The translations under genes and the position numbers were made by a program. A DNA stretch of 64,000 nt from positions 22,328,922-22,392,921 of the forward strand of contig NC_086248.1 in assembly GCF_021018805.1 (NCBI RefSeq), in the 5' to 3' direction. Position 1 is the stretch's first letter, and each line of letters starts with the position of its first letter. Under the pieces are notes generated by a model, which saw only the letters and a program-made list of their open reading frames with translations, searched no databases and was not told the origin of the DNA. Positions 36,526-49,665 of the stretch are shown here, in pieces. The stretch comes from Prinia subflava (Eukaryota; Chordata; Aves; Passeriformes; Cisticolidae).

Positions 36526-36596
36526 GGAAAAAAACAAAAAACCAAACAAAACCAAAACCAAAACAAACAAGCAAAACCCAAACAAACAAACAACCT
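36526..36596. repeat. A/C-rich low-complexity tract
   Basis: CAAA and CCAAA-type units. The Lys/Thr/Gln-rich ORF across it is a by-product. Confidence 0.8.
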
Positions 36597-39024
36597 CACA
36601 CAAAACACCATTTGATCAATGCAATGAAGAGTTCTAACAATACAAGTTGTACTGTCCTTGCCTCCTGTGCAGTACAAGACAGACCTCTTTCGAATTAACC
36701 CACGTGGGGTTCACTAACTTACTAGAATACATAACTTATGCTTCCACAGCCATATAACCATTCTGGCAATATGCAATGCAAGTTGGGAGAAGCATATTGG
36801 AATCCACTAGCACAAGGGGAGCTGTGTTGTGCCAGTGTGCACACTGCCTGCTTTGTGTTCACCAGAGGGAAAAGGCCGCCCTTGAAGAACCTGAGCTCAG
36901 CCACAGAGCTGATACACAGTCTGCAACCACAACCATGGATTGCAACCACAGTCTTATTTTCTCCAATTATTTGTACTTTTTGTTCACACCCATTTTGTCT
37001 TTTCAGTGCATCTATGGAGTGGGAGACCTTTGTAGACATTTTTTCCCCTCTTTATCCTAAAGTTCTGTAGTATAAGCAGCTAAGACTTCATTGAAACTAG
37101 TACCTCATGGGACCAGTCACATGAAAATTGAGGTAAATTATGCTTAGTTTGGATATAGCTGTGATATTAGAAGGATGAGGACTTGAGTATTAGAGCTGCT
37201 TCTCTGTCACAGAAAAACAAATATATACAACATTAATCAAAAGGTAATGGGGAGGAATGGGCTCCAACCTTGTTTTTTATACAATATATTCATTCTGACA
37301 GGTTCATACAGATTGCCATTACCATGTGTCTGAATGTAATGTAAGAGTAAATCTCAGTTAAACAGACTCCTAGAAATAGTCTAGACATAAGGAAGTTCCC
37401 TAAGTTTTGATAAAGAAGATTGCTGTTGCAATGTTTAATTAGCTTTAAATATTTCCAATTTCATGCCTCCAATGTATGTCCCTAACTAGTTAGAATTTTA
37501 AAGAAAATTATTTCCCAGGATAAGGCAAACAAGAAAAAAGCTAAATCAAGGTTTCACATTTATTATATTCTTATGTTTTTCTTCTTCCTTACAAAAATTT
37601 TCAGTTTTATCAGTTACAAAATTCTTCAGTTTTATCACTTCATCAGAAGGTGATTAATTTGATATGAATGAGCGGCAATTTAGGATACCATCGCTTTTCA
37701 GCCTATCTTCTGTCACTTCACACAGTATTAAAGGTAGTTTAATAGTTTTGCCTTTACTGCCTGTTCTGTTTAATGTCATAGGGGTTTTTTTACAGTTTGT
37801 AATATAGTTTAAATCCCTGAGGTGGTTTAAAAATGTATTCAATATTCACGCAAATACTTTACGTAAGTATACACCAGGTAAATTGAACACTGGCCTTATT
37901 CATGGTTTGTTTTAGCTTGCACAGGCAGACCTGCTAATTTAATGCTTTGTTTTAGTGGTCACAGGTTCAAGACCATTCATTCCTGTGATCTCAACTGAAA
38001 CACCTGGGCCTCACAGGATTTTGCCTTCTCATTGCCTCCTGCAGTCTCATCAACTCACTTTCTACACCTTGCTTTCAATTTTGTATCACAAGTAGTTGAA
38101 CTTGTTACCAGTTTTGATGAGTTTTGACACTTAAAAACACAGTAACACAAAGATTAATTAAGTTGTTTGGGGCATCAATTTTACTTAAGTCTACTTTTTT
38201 GGCATTGTACTACCATTGAAGTAAAATTTACCTATCATGGCACAAAAATACAAAAGCACCAAAACACAAAATATGACACTAATTTTAGCCCATCGTTGTC
38301 ATGGCCACTGTTAGAATATACCACTGGGATTTCCAAATAAAGAATTGTGGGTTTTTTTCCCTTATACCAGTATAGGCTGGTCCACTGCTTTCAGAAGTCC
38401 ACTAACTGAAAGAAATTACTAGTTCTGCTCTTGAATATTCACATAATGTCAACTTTGATCTGAAAAAAACACTTAGACAAGTAGACAAGTTACTGACAAG
38501 AAGTGTCTAAGAGCTGTTGTTTATGATGTAAGAGCTCAGCAGTTTAAAATATACTTTTAAAAAAATCTGTATTTTGAAAATGGCAGTACTATAAGAACTC
38601 TCTCAACTCAATTTTTTTCCATGACATAACTCCACTGATTTCACCATTTGTGATTTGCACCACACTAACCCATAGGAATAGGGAGTTCCACAAAACACCT
38701 GAGAACACTTTAAACTGACTGAGCACAATCACACCAGTTATACCAATGGACTGCCTTAGTCTTAGAAAGCTTTGTTAGCTGCTAACCACTAATGGTTGTG
38801 AGATCTTGAATTATATATGACATCTGATATGTAGAAGTCATGAACATTAATTATTTCACCACACCTGCAATCATAAACTTCCTTACAAAATGCCCACAAA
38901 ACAACTAGTGATTTCCTAAATCTGTTAATGCAGTATTATTTTGACATGGGTCTGTAGATACAATTTGATTAAGTGCAAACTCTAATGGATCTGCACTTGA
39001 TAATAGTAGGAGTGGAGGGGGAAA

Positions 39025-39125
39025 CAAACAAACAAACAAACACATATGTGCCTTGTTTCTGTCTATCCAATAGCAAATGGGTAGCAGAATAAAATAAACA
39101 ATAAATAAATAAATCAATAAATAAA
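39025..39125. repeat. Simple repeats: (AAAC)n and (AATA)n
   Basis: An AAAC run at about 39025-39042 and an AATAAATA-type run at about 39090-39125. Confidence 0.8.
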
Positions 39126-40607
39126 CTCACAAAGTTTAGAGCAATACTTCTACCTCTCACTTTTACTAGCTGTTCGCAAAGGCTGTATTCAGGTTGTAGC
39201 CAGTATTTATTCCCTTGAGTTTAGTAAATTACTGTGTAGGTTTTATTGTTTGTTTTTTGAGTTAGGTTTGTGCTTGTTTTGGTTTCTGATCAGTCTGGGT
39301 TTTTTTGTTTTTTGCCACTACCACTTTTGTTTTTCTGAGTGAACAGTTTGCGATAACCAGGATGTAGAGATTCAATGTACAAGAAATAGAGTCAGTTCTA
39401 CTGCTATCTAAAAAAACCAAACTCTACTAATAATTAGAAAGTAGAAATAAATAGAATAAAAAAGCAAATAGAAAATGCAGACAAAACTTCAAACACTACA
39501 TGTTTCTTGTATTTGTCGTTCACATCAGGATTCCAGGAAAAAAAATTAAACCCTCAAAATCCTCAGTATAAATAACTAACTTCTGAATTGATCATGAGTT
39601 TCACAAAAAACAGCATGAAATCACTAAGCCTACAAGGAGTATGTATTCTCTTTTCTTCCCACTTACGCTCCCTTATCTCTCACACAGACCATAGCACACA
39701 TGATCCAAACAGAAAGTCAAATTCTTATAATGTAGAGCTTATCTTTAAAGGAAAATATTTATGGTTTTTGTTGGTTATTATCTAAGTCTAAAAAATAACA
39801 AAAAGAAGATATGAGGGGCAGCTAAATCCATAAATGGCCTTGAAGTGCTGAATGTGACCTAAGCACTGCTTAAAGCCTCTCTGCTTTATCCCTTTAAAAG
39901 GTGATTCCGGCATTTAATTTTGCAAATAATGTAACAGAGAATAATATTATAACTGTTGTTTTATTCTCAATTTTCTTTTAAAAGCTACATTTTAAACATG
40001 AGAAATCCCACTACTGACAAGCATACAGTGAGCAAAGAGAAGTAATCTTTAAAATTTGCAGTTGTCATAGAACTCTGGTAGAGGCTTCCAGAAAACTGCA
40101 AACAGACTGAACTCCACTTGTACTTGACTTCTCACATTCAGGGTGGGAGGGTTCTTCTTCCATTTGGAGACTTACTAGCTTATTGCTAAATAAGCTATTT
40201 GGCATGCAGATTTCATCATGATTAAAGTCAGCAATGAATGCCAAGTGGGTAGTAATTGGGCAACTGGAAGTTTTGATGGGAGAGGAAAAAAAAACAACCA
40301 ACCAACCAAATAAAGACACACACAACAACCACACAATGCTGGAAAAGCTTTTTCTTTGTCCAGGTGAAGATCAATCAAACGGGCAGCACTGAAATATGTT
40401 TCACTTTGTTTTAGCGAACCACTGTTGCTATTTGCTTTACAGAACAGTTGACTTGACAGCATTGAAGATAATTCAATGTATCCCACAGCTGCCCAATCAC
40501 TCAGTGCTTAACTCATGTTTTCCCAAAATGCACCTTCTCAGTACCTTATTGCAATTGACATTTTAAATACAAATATACAGAATAAAGTTTTGAAACCCAA
40601 GGAAGCT

Positions 40608-40712
40608 AGTAGTCAAAAAACCAAACCAAACCAAAACCCCAAACAAACGAAACTGAATGAAGATACCAAAGAAACCTCCCCAAAAGCCCCCAAACAAAAT
40701 AAAAACACCCCA
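40608..40712. repeat. A/C-rich low-complexity tract
   Basis: Degenerate CCAAA/CAAAA units. ORFs on both strands here are compositional. Confidence 0.75.
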
Positions 40713-41439
40713 TAGCTTCTTTCTTACAGCCACATTGTATTGGAAGGTAAAAACCCAGGCAGGCACAAATCTAATTGCCAGTCAGTTTAGGAGACTTCTT
40801 CACTTACAAGATGCCCACAGTCTGCCAAGAAATTAAAAGATGACGATTGTGCAAGTTTTCCTCTGCTGACACCAGGAAGCTGCACATACAGTGTACATTA
40901 GGTTGACTGCATCTTTTAAGAAGTAAGCAAAATCTAACACATTTTACAGCCAAGATGCCAGTTTTCTCACCATTTTCTGCCTCCAAAACCAGTTTTTCAT
41001 CTCAAAACAGAAATGGGAGAGGAAGCCTGACCCACCCTGTTTTAGAAAGTTTCATGACTTCTTTTCAGCCTCCAAAATGAAAGATTTCCAAAGAACTGAA
41101 ACATATAGAAGAATGAAAAAATATCTAATATCATGGCATTCTCAAACTACGTTTGAAGTAAGAGAGATTTAGATTAAGCATATATTTCTACTAAAGGTCC
41201 TTTCAGTTCAAATGCTGACTTTCTGTAAAACAGGCCACATGGTCTAAATCTTAAATTACAAAGCAGACACAAATCCTGAGAAAAATACAGGCATGGAACT
41301 TGGGAATGGAGGGACAGGATCAAGAAAGCAAAGCAAGGCATGGCTGGAGCTGAATTTGGCAAGGGATGTGAACAATCTGAACAACTTCTGCAGGTATGTT
41401 AGAAAAGGAAGACAAAAGAAACTGTACTCCTCCAATAAA

Positions 41440-41640
41440 TCACAGAATCACACAATCATTTGGATTGGAAAGGTCCTCTAAGAGCATGGAATCCAACCCT
41501 TAACTGATCCACCTGTTATCAACTAGACCATGGCACTAAGTACCATACCCAGACATTTCCTGAACACCTCCAGGGTGGCTCCACTATCCCCCTGGGCAGT
41601 CCATTCTAATATTTAACCACCCTTTCCATGGCAAAATTCC
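41440..41640 (-). mobile_element. CR1 LINE 3' end, antisense
   Basis: The plus strand begins with the reverse complement of the CR1 tail (CACAGAATCACACAATCATT, GATTGGAAAGGTCCTCT, ATCCAACCCTTAAC) and continues with ACACCTCCAGGGTGGCTCCA and CTGGGCAGTCCATTCTAAT. This is a short truncated copy next to a sense CR1. Confidence 0.82.
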
Positions 41641-42858
41641 TCATGATGACATGGAGGAGGCTGAGCTACTTGATGACTTTTTGTCTCTGTTTTCACTGGC
41701 AAGTGCTCTCCCCTCATCTTTCAAGTCCCTGAACCTCACTGCAATACTTTGACCTCTGCAAGATGTTTGATACAGTCCCCCCAAACTTCCTCACTTCCAA
41801 ATTGGAAAGATGTGGGTTTGATGGATGGATCAGTCAATGGAGAGGAACTTGGGTAGATAGCTGCATCCAAAGATGGTGGTCAACAGCTCAGTGTCCAGAG
41901 ATGAATCACAAGAGTTGCTCCTCATGGGTCATATCAAGACTGATACTGCTCAGTACTTTTATTAAGGACACACGGTGATCGAGTACAGCCTCAGCAGATG
42001 TGCAGCTGAGTGCTGTAGTTGATACGCTTGACAGAAGGGGTGTCATCCAGAAGGATTTTGTCAGGCTTGACAAATAGGCCCACGGAAAATTCATGAAATT
42101 CAATCAGGCCAAGTGCAAGGTCCTGCAACTTGGTCAGGGCACTTGCTGATATCAGCACATGCTAAGGAACGAATGGATTTAGAACAGCCCTGTGAAGGAG
42201 GATCCAGGAATAATGGTGAATAGGATGCCTGGATGACTGTAAGAACACATTGCCTGGATGCAAGTAGGCAATGTGTACTTACAGGCCAGAAGGCCAGCCA
42301 TATCCTGAGCTACATCAAAAGCAGGGTGAGACGGGATTATCTCCTTCTACTCTGTGCTTGTAAGGCCCCAATCAGAATGCAGTATCCAGGTCTGGAGGCC
42401 CCAGCACCAGAATGTCGCAGATCTCTTACAGCAGGCCCAGGGGAAGGCCACAAAATACCCTTCCTGTAAAGAAAGGCAAAGAGATTTTGAGTTGTTCACC
42501 ATAGAGAAGGTCCCAGGGAGATCCCACTATGGCCTTTAAATACCTAAAGTTAGAAGAAAGATTGAGAGAAACTCTTTAACAAGGTCTGAAATGTTAGGGA
42601 GAGTGACAAGGTTTTAAAGCATTTAGTTGATTTAGATTAGATATAAGAGCATCTTTTGCAAGATGGTGAAACACTAGAACAGGTTGCTCAGGGGTTGCTC
42701 AGGGATGTTGTGGATGTCCCGTTGCTGGAGGCATTCAAGGTTTGGCAGGGCTTTGAGTAATCTGATCTAATAAAAGATGTCCCTGCTCATTGCAGGGGGT
42801 TGGAACAAGATGATCTTTAAGGTTCCTTCTAACCCAAACTATTCTATGATTAAAATGC
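41641..42858 (+). mobile_element. CR1 LINE, 5'-truncated, about 1.2 kb
   Basis: It starts in the CR1 ORF2 region (AGGCTGAGCTACTTGATGAC). The end of the RT domain is recognisable in translation (a decayed FDTVPPN...LERCGFDGW). The 3' UTR phrases follow: AGGCCAAGTGCAAGGTCCTG, AGAAGGCCAGCC, GGTGAAACACTAGAACAGGT, GGGTTGGAACAAGATGATC, ending AACCCAAACTATTCTATGAT. Frames are broken by indels and part of ORF2 is deleted near 41750, so it is dead. Confidence 0.88.
42239..42282. repeat. 16-bp inverted repeat inside CR1
   Basis: Arms 42239-42254 and 42267-42282 match as reverse complements at 15 of 16 positions around a 12-nt loop. Confidence 0.85.
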
Positions 42859-45596
42859 TCAACTTATAGACAGCTAAGGTGGTCCTTCAAATCTCATTGT
42901 AAAGTCAAAAAAGGCAAAGAAGGCAGACACTTCTGCTTTGAGATTATTTCTCTAATGTTAACACAGGCGTCTAATGTTACCTGGCTTTTGAAATATTTAA
43001 TGATTATAATGTTTTATGACTAGCTCTGTATCCAGCTGTCACAAATCTAGGGAGCTAGTCAGACAAGGATCACCCTAGCTTGGTCAGGCAAGGTACACAT
43101 GTAGTACCCAGACCAGGCAAGGATTTTACAGCAACAGTTCTCTGGAGACTTCTAATGAAAACTTTGATTAAAACAGGCAATTTTGAAATCTAAAGCTGTA
43201 TCAGGAGAACTGTTTTATGTATGCCATGTTTTATGACTGTGAAGCCCTCTAATCCAGTACTGCCATCCTCAGTAACAGGCCATAAGCTTTGTAAAGGGTT
43301 TGCAAGGCCTCAGGTCTGATTCTTGCTACAGTCAGGCTGACCCTGCATGAAATTCTCAAATTTGCCTGAAGCTTTGCTTTACTTCATTTAGCTGTGGTAG
43401 CAATTTCTCTAATGGACTGGCTGTCTAAGGCTAATTTAATTCCTCCCTTTTTTTAATGATGGTACAACCAGAGTTTTAAATGAATAACTGTAACAAACAG
43501 TCTACGCACAACAAAGTATTTTGCAAGTGACACAATTACATGGTTCAGAGAAATACAAGATTGCTTTGAGTCTCTGAGAAATAGAAATAAAGGATGCAGT
43601 CCAGGAAAATACATGTACAGGAACAATAAGAGATGAGACAAAGACTTGGCACTAGAGAGGCCACAGTTATGAACAACTCACTCCTAGTCAACTACAGAAA
43701 TGCAGACCCAGACAAAACTGGGTTTAGGAATAACAAAAAACCAAAGGAGTAGTGGCTAACCTGCATGGGGCACCCTCTTAAGTAAGTATGGATGACAAGT
43801 GGACCTGCAGACCATGGAAGAAAGAGAAAACTTATCAAATCATTTTAAGTAAGAGTAACCTCAAGTATATCCTAAACTGAGGAATAAGAAAGCATCAACT
43901 AGTGGACCCAGATTAGCAGGGGAAGGATAATCATAATACTAGGAAAAAGAGCAGAAATCAATAATTGTTTGTGCAACTGTTACTACCCTCATGTTCTTTT
44001 TTTCTTTTCTGTAAAAACTTCATCTGGACTAATAATAAGTAGATGCTCAAGACTGTTTAACAATTTAGGGTTTACATACATGCAGAAAGAATGCTGACTT
44101 TCTCCATAAATGAGATTTTTGCATGTCCAAATCTGCTGCTTTAACCTTCTTGAGACTTCAGTTTACAATCCACTGGCACAACACAGATGTGCCTTGTGTT
44201 GTTAAGCAAGTTTTAGAGAGGCACAGATCTAATACAGTCAAGGAGATTGTGTGACCTCCCATGCCTCCCATAGCCCTTTTCAAGTCAATCCTATAAGCCA
44301 GCTTCAAAGAACCTTAAGGCAAGATTTCTCGAAAGTATTCCATGCATAAATAATTCTATAAATGTTTTAGGAAGTCTTCCAGGGTATACAAGATAAAAGG
44401 TTTCAAAGCGTTAAAGGGTGCAAATGCAAAATACAGAATTAACAAGTACTGTAAATGGTTTTGCAGACTCATTTGTAGCAACACATATCCCTAGTGAAGT
44501 TAATGAGATTACTTGGGTGAATAAACGGTATTTAAATACTCAGTACACAAAGTAGTCCAATAGATAGTACAAAGACATGGAAGCAAGGATCATGTGATAG
44601 CTTTGAACAAATCTCAAATGTTTCAGTTAAAATGCAGTGTCTACATTATGTGTGCTACAAGCAACGTGGTTCCTTTCTTCACAGTTAACAATTAGTGACG
44701 TACCAGACCACTCTCTTCACCATGAAGCAAGATCAGCACCTTAGTAAAAATTTAGAATGCCTGTTTTGATGAGCATATTTTGCTACAAACTTCCATCTAT
44801 CTGTCCTATTATCCCAACTGCAAAAGAAAAACTTGAAAAGTTATGCAAATGAAACCTTCAGTATATGGAAAGGATATGAAAAAGAAAGGAATTCAAAATG
44901 CAATTATTAATGGTTTAGTTATACACGACAAGATGAAAAGAAAAGTATGTGACTGTATTTATATGTTAACTATCCATCTAACACGGGAAATTATACAACC
45001 TTTAATTAATCAGGATAACAGCTGCTGGCTACAGTAACATAGCAAATCTGACTTCCTATTTTCTATCACAACAATCCACAGGGGTTTATTCCAGAAATAC
45101 TGATTCAGCCCTGCATCACACTACACTTTCTGCCAGTTTAAAAGAATAAAAATCTGGAAACAATGATTCCAGATAAGACAGATTTCTTTTATTTTTGCAA
45201 AAAAATAATAAAAAGTTCCTATGTCATCTTTGCCAATGCAGGCAGACTCATAATAAATACAAAGTAGTTATCAACAGTAACTCTTAATAAACTGCAGAGA
45301 CTTTTTTATAAAGGCAGAAATATAGTTTCCATAATACAAAGTGATACTACCTTAAGTCAAGGAAAACAGATAACAAAAAAATATGAGCAATATAAAGACT
45401 ACAACAAACCAGAACTGGTATGTCTGGAAATGCATTTTTATTATCTGAAGGTTGAAAAGCCCACTACAACTTCCCCTACTTTGTGCCAGCCAAAGGGAAA
45501 AATAACTTGCTTTACAAATAAATCAGATTAATTAAAGTCTAGGTAAGTGACAGTTGTATTTTATCTGGGACAATCTGAAGGTAAGTTAACACTACT
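42859..45596. other. AT-rich intron, no gene recognised
   Basis: No supported feature. Confidence 0.6.
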
Positions 45597-46180
45597 GAGT
45601 ATATCCAGTAACAAGAAAAGAATTAAATTTCTTCATAGTAACTAAAATGGGGGTTTGAAATTGTGATGAACACAGTTTTGGTAACAGGGATGTTTCAGAA
45701 ACGGCTGAGCAGAGCTTACACAGTGTCTTTTCTGTCCTGTCAATGACTTGTCTGGAAGTGCACAAGGTGCTGGGAGGGAGCACAGCTGGGATAGCTGACT
45801 GTGCTGACCAAAGGCTTATTCTGTACCATACGATGTCACTGTCAGCAATCAAAGGGACGGGGTGGGGTCTGGCTAGGGCTGCCATTGCTCAGGGAGGCTT
45901 GGAGTGATGGCATTTGTCTTCCCCGGTAACCACAGACGTGATGGAGCTCTGCTTCTGTGGAGATGTCTGAACAGCTGCCTGCTGATAGGAAGCAGTGAAT
46001 GAAATCCATACTTTGCTTTGCTTGCACATGCAGCTTTTGCTTTAACTATTACACTGTCTTTATCTCAACCTACATTTTTTTTCACTTTTACTCTTTCGAT
46101 TCCCTCCCGCATTCCACTGTGGGGCTGGTGAGTGAATGGCTGCGTGGTGCTCAGCTGCCCCCTGGGGCTAAGCCACAACA
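45597..46180 (-). mobile_element. ERVL-type LTR, minus orientation
   Basis: Read on the minus strand, it starts TGTTGTGGCTTAGCCCCAG and continues through GAGCACCACGCAGCC, GGTTGAGATAAAGACAG, GAGCTCCATCACG, GGAAGACAAATGCCATCACT and CCTTTGGTCAG, to ACTATGAAGAAATTTAATT near 45620. This order matches an abundant bird ERVL LTR family as I remember it. The right edge is sharp; the left is approximate and no convincing TSD was found. Confidence 0.75.
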
Positions 46181-48349
46181 ATAACCTCAATACTGACTCA
46201 GATAAGGTAATGACTGCACTTAGATAATTGTGACATTTCAAAAAACTCTTGAAGTGTTTTTCACAAGTTAATATTAGTCATACGAACACACATCAATAAA
46301 GACAGACAAGAAAGAACATGAAATGGGATATTAAAATCAGCACAGTTGGGATGATGATCTCTAGGATTGTGTAAGCAGCATGAAACCACTGTAGTAAGTT
46401 ATTTAGGCTACACAGAAGGAGAAACAATCCCATTGCAGCACTGACTTCCACTTCTGTTTGCCATATCAAAGCACGTTGTTCTGGTTTAGGACTGGCACCT
46501 CATAGTAGCAGAGGACCAGCTCCTTATTTCTCTCTAGTAAGCCCACTTTTACCAAAACATATTCCTTTTGGGTTTGTGATCTCAAATAGTAGCAGAAGTA
46601 GGAATTTTGTGGAGGGAGGTTACAAGTCCACTAAATCACTACAAGTTATGAACCATCAACAGTGTGTTTGTTACTGATTCACGTACCGAGGACAAAGATC
46701 ACAGTAGCTCTTATATGGATCAGTAAGTCACCAGAAGGCACAAAATTATCCCTTCCACAATCAGAGACAGCCAAAAAGACTTTATCTTAAAGCATGTAAT
46801 TCCTTTTTTAAGGGCAACTAGCCACAGGAAGGATGTTTTTCCCTCATTAAGGATCAAGCTTGAAAGACTGAGCCTGTGTGAAAGCTCAAAAGCATCACAT
46901 AGCTGACACAGCTTACAAATTGACTAACATAATGGTCATAACATAACATAAAAGTTATTCTTCCTTTAGGTACAAAATTCAGGAATTGATAATGCAATCT
47001 ATAACTTTTAATTTAATTTTTCAGACAATTCAAGTAGGGTGTATTCCATTACAATTTTCAGTAAAATGTCTTTTTTTTTCTAGGAAAGAATTTCCTAGAA
47101 CTTCTTATTGGGAAACTTCTCCTCTTGGACATTTTAAGGAAATAGCATTCCAGATTTCTGACTCATGGTTCTTTGAATATTGCTGAAATACAACATTTAA
47201 GTGAAAGGAATTTCACTTCTTTAACTCATTCATTCACTTCAGAACACAAGCAGACTATTTTACCTATCTCTCCTCACAAACACAGCACTTAATTTTTCAG
47301 AAGTTTTCTGAGTATATGTAGAATTAAAAATAGTTTTCTTTAGCTGATATTGTTGAAACTCGTTTGATATCTAAATAATTGATATTTTAGATTAGGTAGC
47401 AGAGTTCTTACAGAAGAGCTCTGCTAGACTTCTTCCACCCTGAGATTTTGCTGCTACTAATTATGGCATAGTGTGATACATGAAATATCAGGGGGTTTTT
47501 TTAACTGCATTATGATTTCTTTCCTGTATGTTATCATTAACAATCGTTCATATGATATCATTACAAAAAGATGTTATTTTAAAGAAAAGTTGCTAAAGAA
47601 AGAAAGAAGAAAAATTTCCTTTTTAAGGACTGCAGTTGACAAAGGAAATTTGTTACATTCCCCTGTGGCAGAAATCTATACCCAAATTCATTCTCAGAAA
47701 ACAATCACTTCCACTCCAGTGAGGAACAATTACAAATTTCAGCCTTAAAAACAAAAGTCCTTTTTCAGTCTCTGATTTCACTATTTAAAGTTATTGGTTT
47801 ACTTCATCATATACGATCACATATTGATAAAAGGTTCAAAAAACATCTCAGTTTGAAAATAACAGACTACCAAAATAACAAGAGGTATTTAACTAAAAAT
47901 AGAAATATAGCAACTTATTGAATGGTCTAATGGCAAATTACACTAACAGAAAAACTGTCAATATTACATTTACAACAGCAGCAGCTTTTACTACAGCATT
48001 AATGTTAGTTAAGGCTACTTACCAAAGATAAGCTAAGAAAAAGGCAGTTTGTGCCTGTAATATTTAAAAAGATTAAATTCATAGAATTTACATTGCTTCT
48101 TTCTCCAAAAACCACAGCAGAATAGAAAACACTTACAGGTTTGGGAGTGACAAACTGAATCCTCCCCAAAACCCACACAGGAGACTATAGAAGAAGCTGC
48201 CTGACTCTCGATTTCATTGTTAGATACTCATTAGAATCTTTTGGAGTTTTCTGAGCTGGATGTACTAATCCACTGATGTTCACAAGTCATTCAGAGTTTC
48301 ACATCACTGGAACAATCAAAATTGTTCCAATGGTTGAGTCTGCTAACGG
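46181..48349. other. AT-rich intron, no gene recognised
   Basis: No supported feature. A phrase near 46490 (TCTGGTTTAGGACTGGCAC) may be a decayed LTR end. Confidence 0.6.
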
Positions 48350-48432
48350 AAAGGTTCCCTGCCCATGGTCCTGGTGGGGTTTTGAGATAGATGATTTTTA
48401 CAGTTTCTTCCAATCTTCTGTGATTCTATGAA
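48350..48432 (+). mobile_element. CR1 LINE tail fragment
   Basis: CCCTGCCCATGG, GATAGATGATTTTTACAG, TTCTTCCAATC and TGTGATTCTATGA follow the order of the CR1 3' terminus. Confidence 0.55.
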
Positions 48433-48999
48433 AATTAAATATTGTCTAATAGATAAAAGAGCACCCATGACCAAACCACAGAGATTAGCTGGCAACGGTT
48501 GAAGATTCAGGAGACTACTCACCTCACACTGAACAGCAGGGAATCATTATGTGTACACGTTGCATAAAGTTGGTATTTTCTTGCTAATTTAGCTTCCTAC
48601 TGTGAACTTGAAATATTTCCTCTAGATTATTCATTAGATTATTCATTCACTCCTAGAGAGTAACTACTCTCATCATGGTATCACAGTTTGTTGGGAGAAC
48701 TACACAGCCAGTAACCAGACTCATGGACAACAAGTAGGAAGCAGTTCAAGCACTGGCCAAATGACAAGCAAAATTTTACTCTTAAAACTGAGTGCAGAAA
48801 AGGTATTTAGGTATTCGAGGGAGGGAAACAAGGGAAACCCAAAAAACATTAGCTTGAGCCCAGGAGTCCATGTTGACTGGAAAAAAATCACAGTGTCAGG
48901 AAAATTACCTTGGCAAACTCACAGAATCATACTAAGTTGGTTGCGGAGATTTTTCAGGTTTTTTTGTTTATTTTATACAGCCAAAAGAATTGAAGCATT

Positions 49000-49078
49000 A
49001 AAAAAAACAGCCAAACACAACAACAAAAATCAAACTAAACAAAAAAACCAAAAACTAAACAGAAAACAACCAAAATAA
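49000..49078. repeat. A/C-rich low-complexity tract
   Basis: Degenerate CAAA and CCAAA units. Confidence 0.75.
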
Positions 49079-49499
49079 AGCAATCCCCCACCTCCTAAAA
49101 GATACCCAGGAAGAACAAGACCTGCAAGAGATGAAAAAAAGCAGAAAATTTCTTCAAAGGCTGTACACCATGGAAGTGCATCACTGCTTTCTGCTGTTGG
49201 TGTCAAAAGGGATTTAAAAAGAGGCTTTGGGAGGGTGCATAAGGGAAGATGAGGTGACTGACAGTATAAATGTTAATGCTGGGTGTGAGCACAAAGCTTT
49301 GAGAAATCAAAGAACAAAAGAAAAAAGGAAACATGGCCTGCGGGCGAGTAGAATAGAAGGATGTTCTTCGTGAGCTCTTTCTCTGGCAAGGAATAGCTGC
49401 TGTAGAACAAAGGTCAAGGAAAGGTATGAAGAAACACCAAGCCCAGTACATCTGGATTGCTGTTTAAACACTGGCCACCAATTCTACAAAATATGGTAA

Positions 49500-49665
49500 G
49501 AAACAACAAAAACAACCACATATACCTACAGACACAAGAAAACAACCACAAACAAAACAAACCCCCAACAAACAAACACACCTAACCAAAAACACCCACA
49601 CACAACAAAAATACAAACCAACAAACAAAAAACAACCCCACCTCCCCCCCCCAAAAAAACACCAC
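49500..49665. repeat. A/C-rich low-complexity tract
   Basis: ACAAAC-type units over about 165 bp, ending in a C8/A7 junction. The Cys/Val/Phe-rich minus-strand ORF is an artefact of it. Confidence 0.8.

Larger units (their letters stand above)
34453..41439. other. AT-rich intron, no gene recognised
   Basis: Contains homopolymer and A/C-rich patches listed separately. ORFs here are short and lack domain features. Confidence 0.6.
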
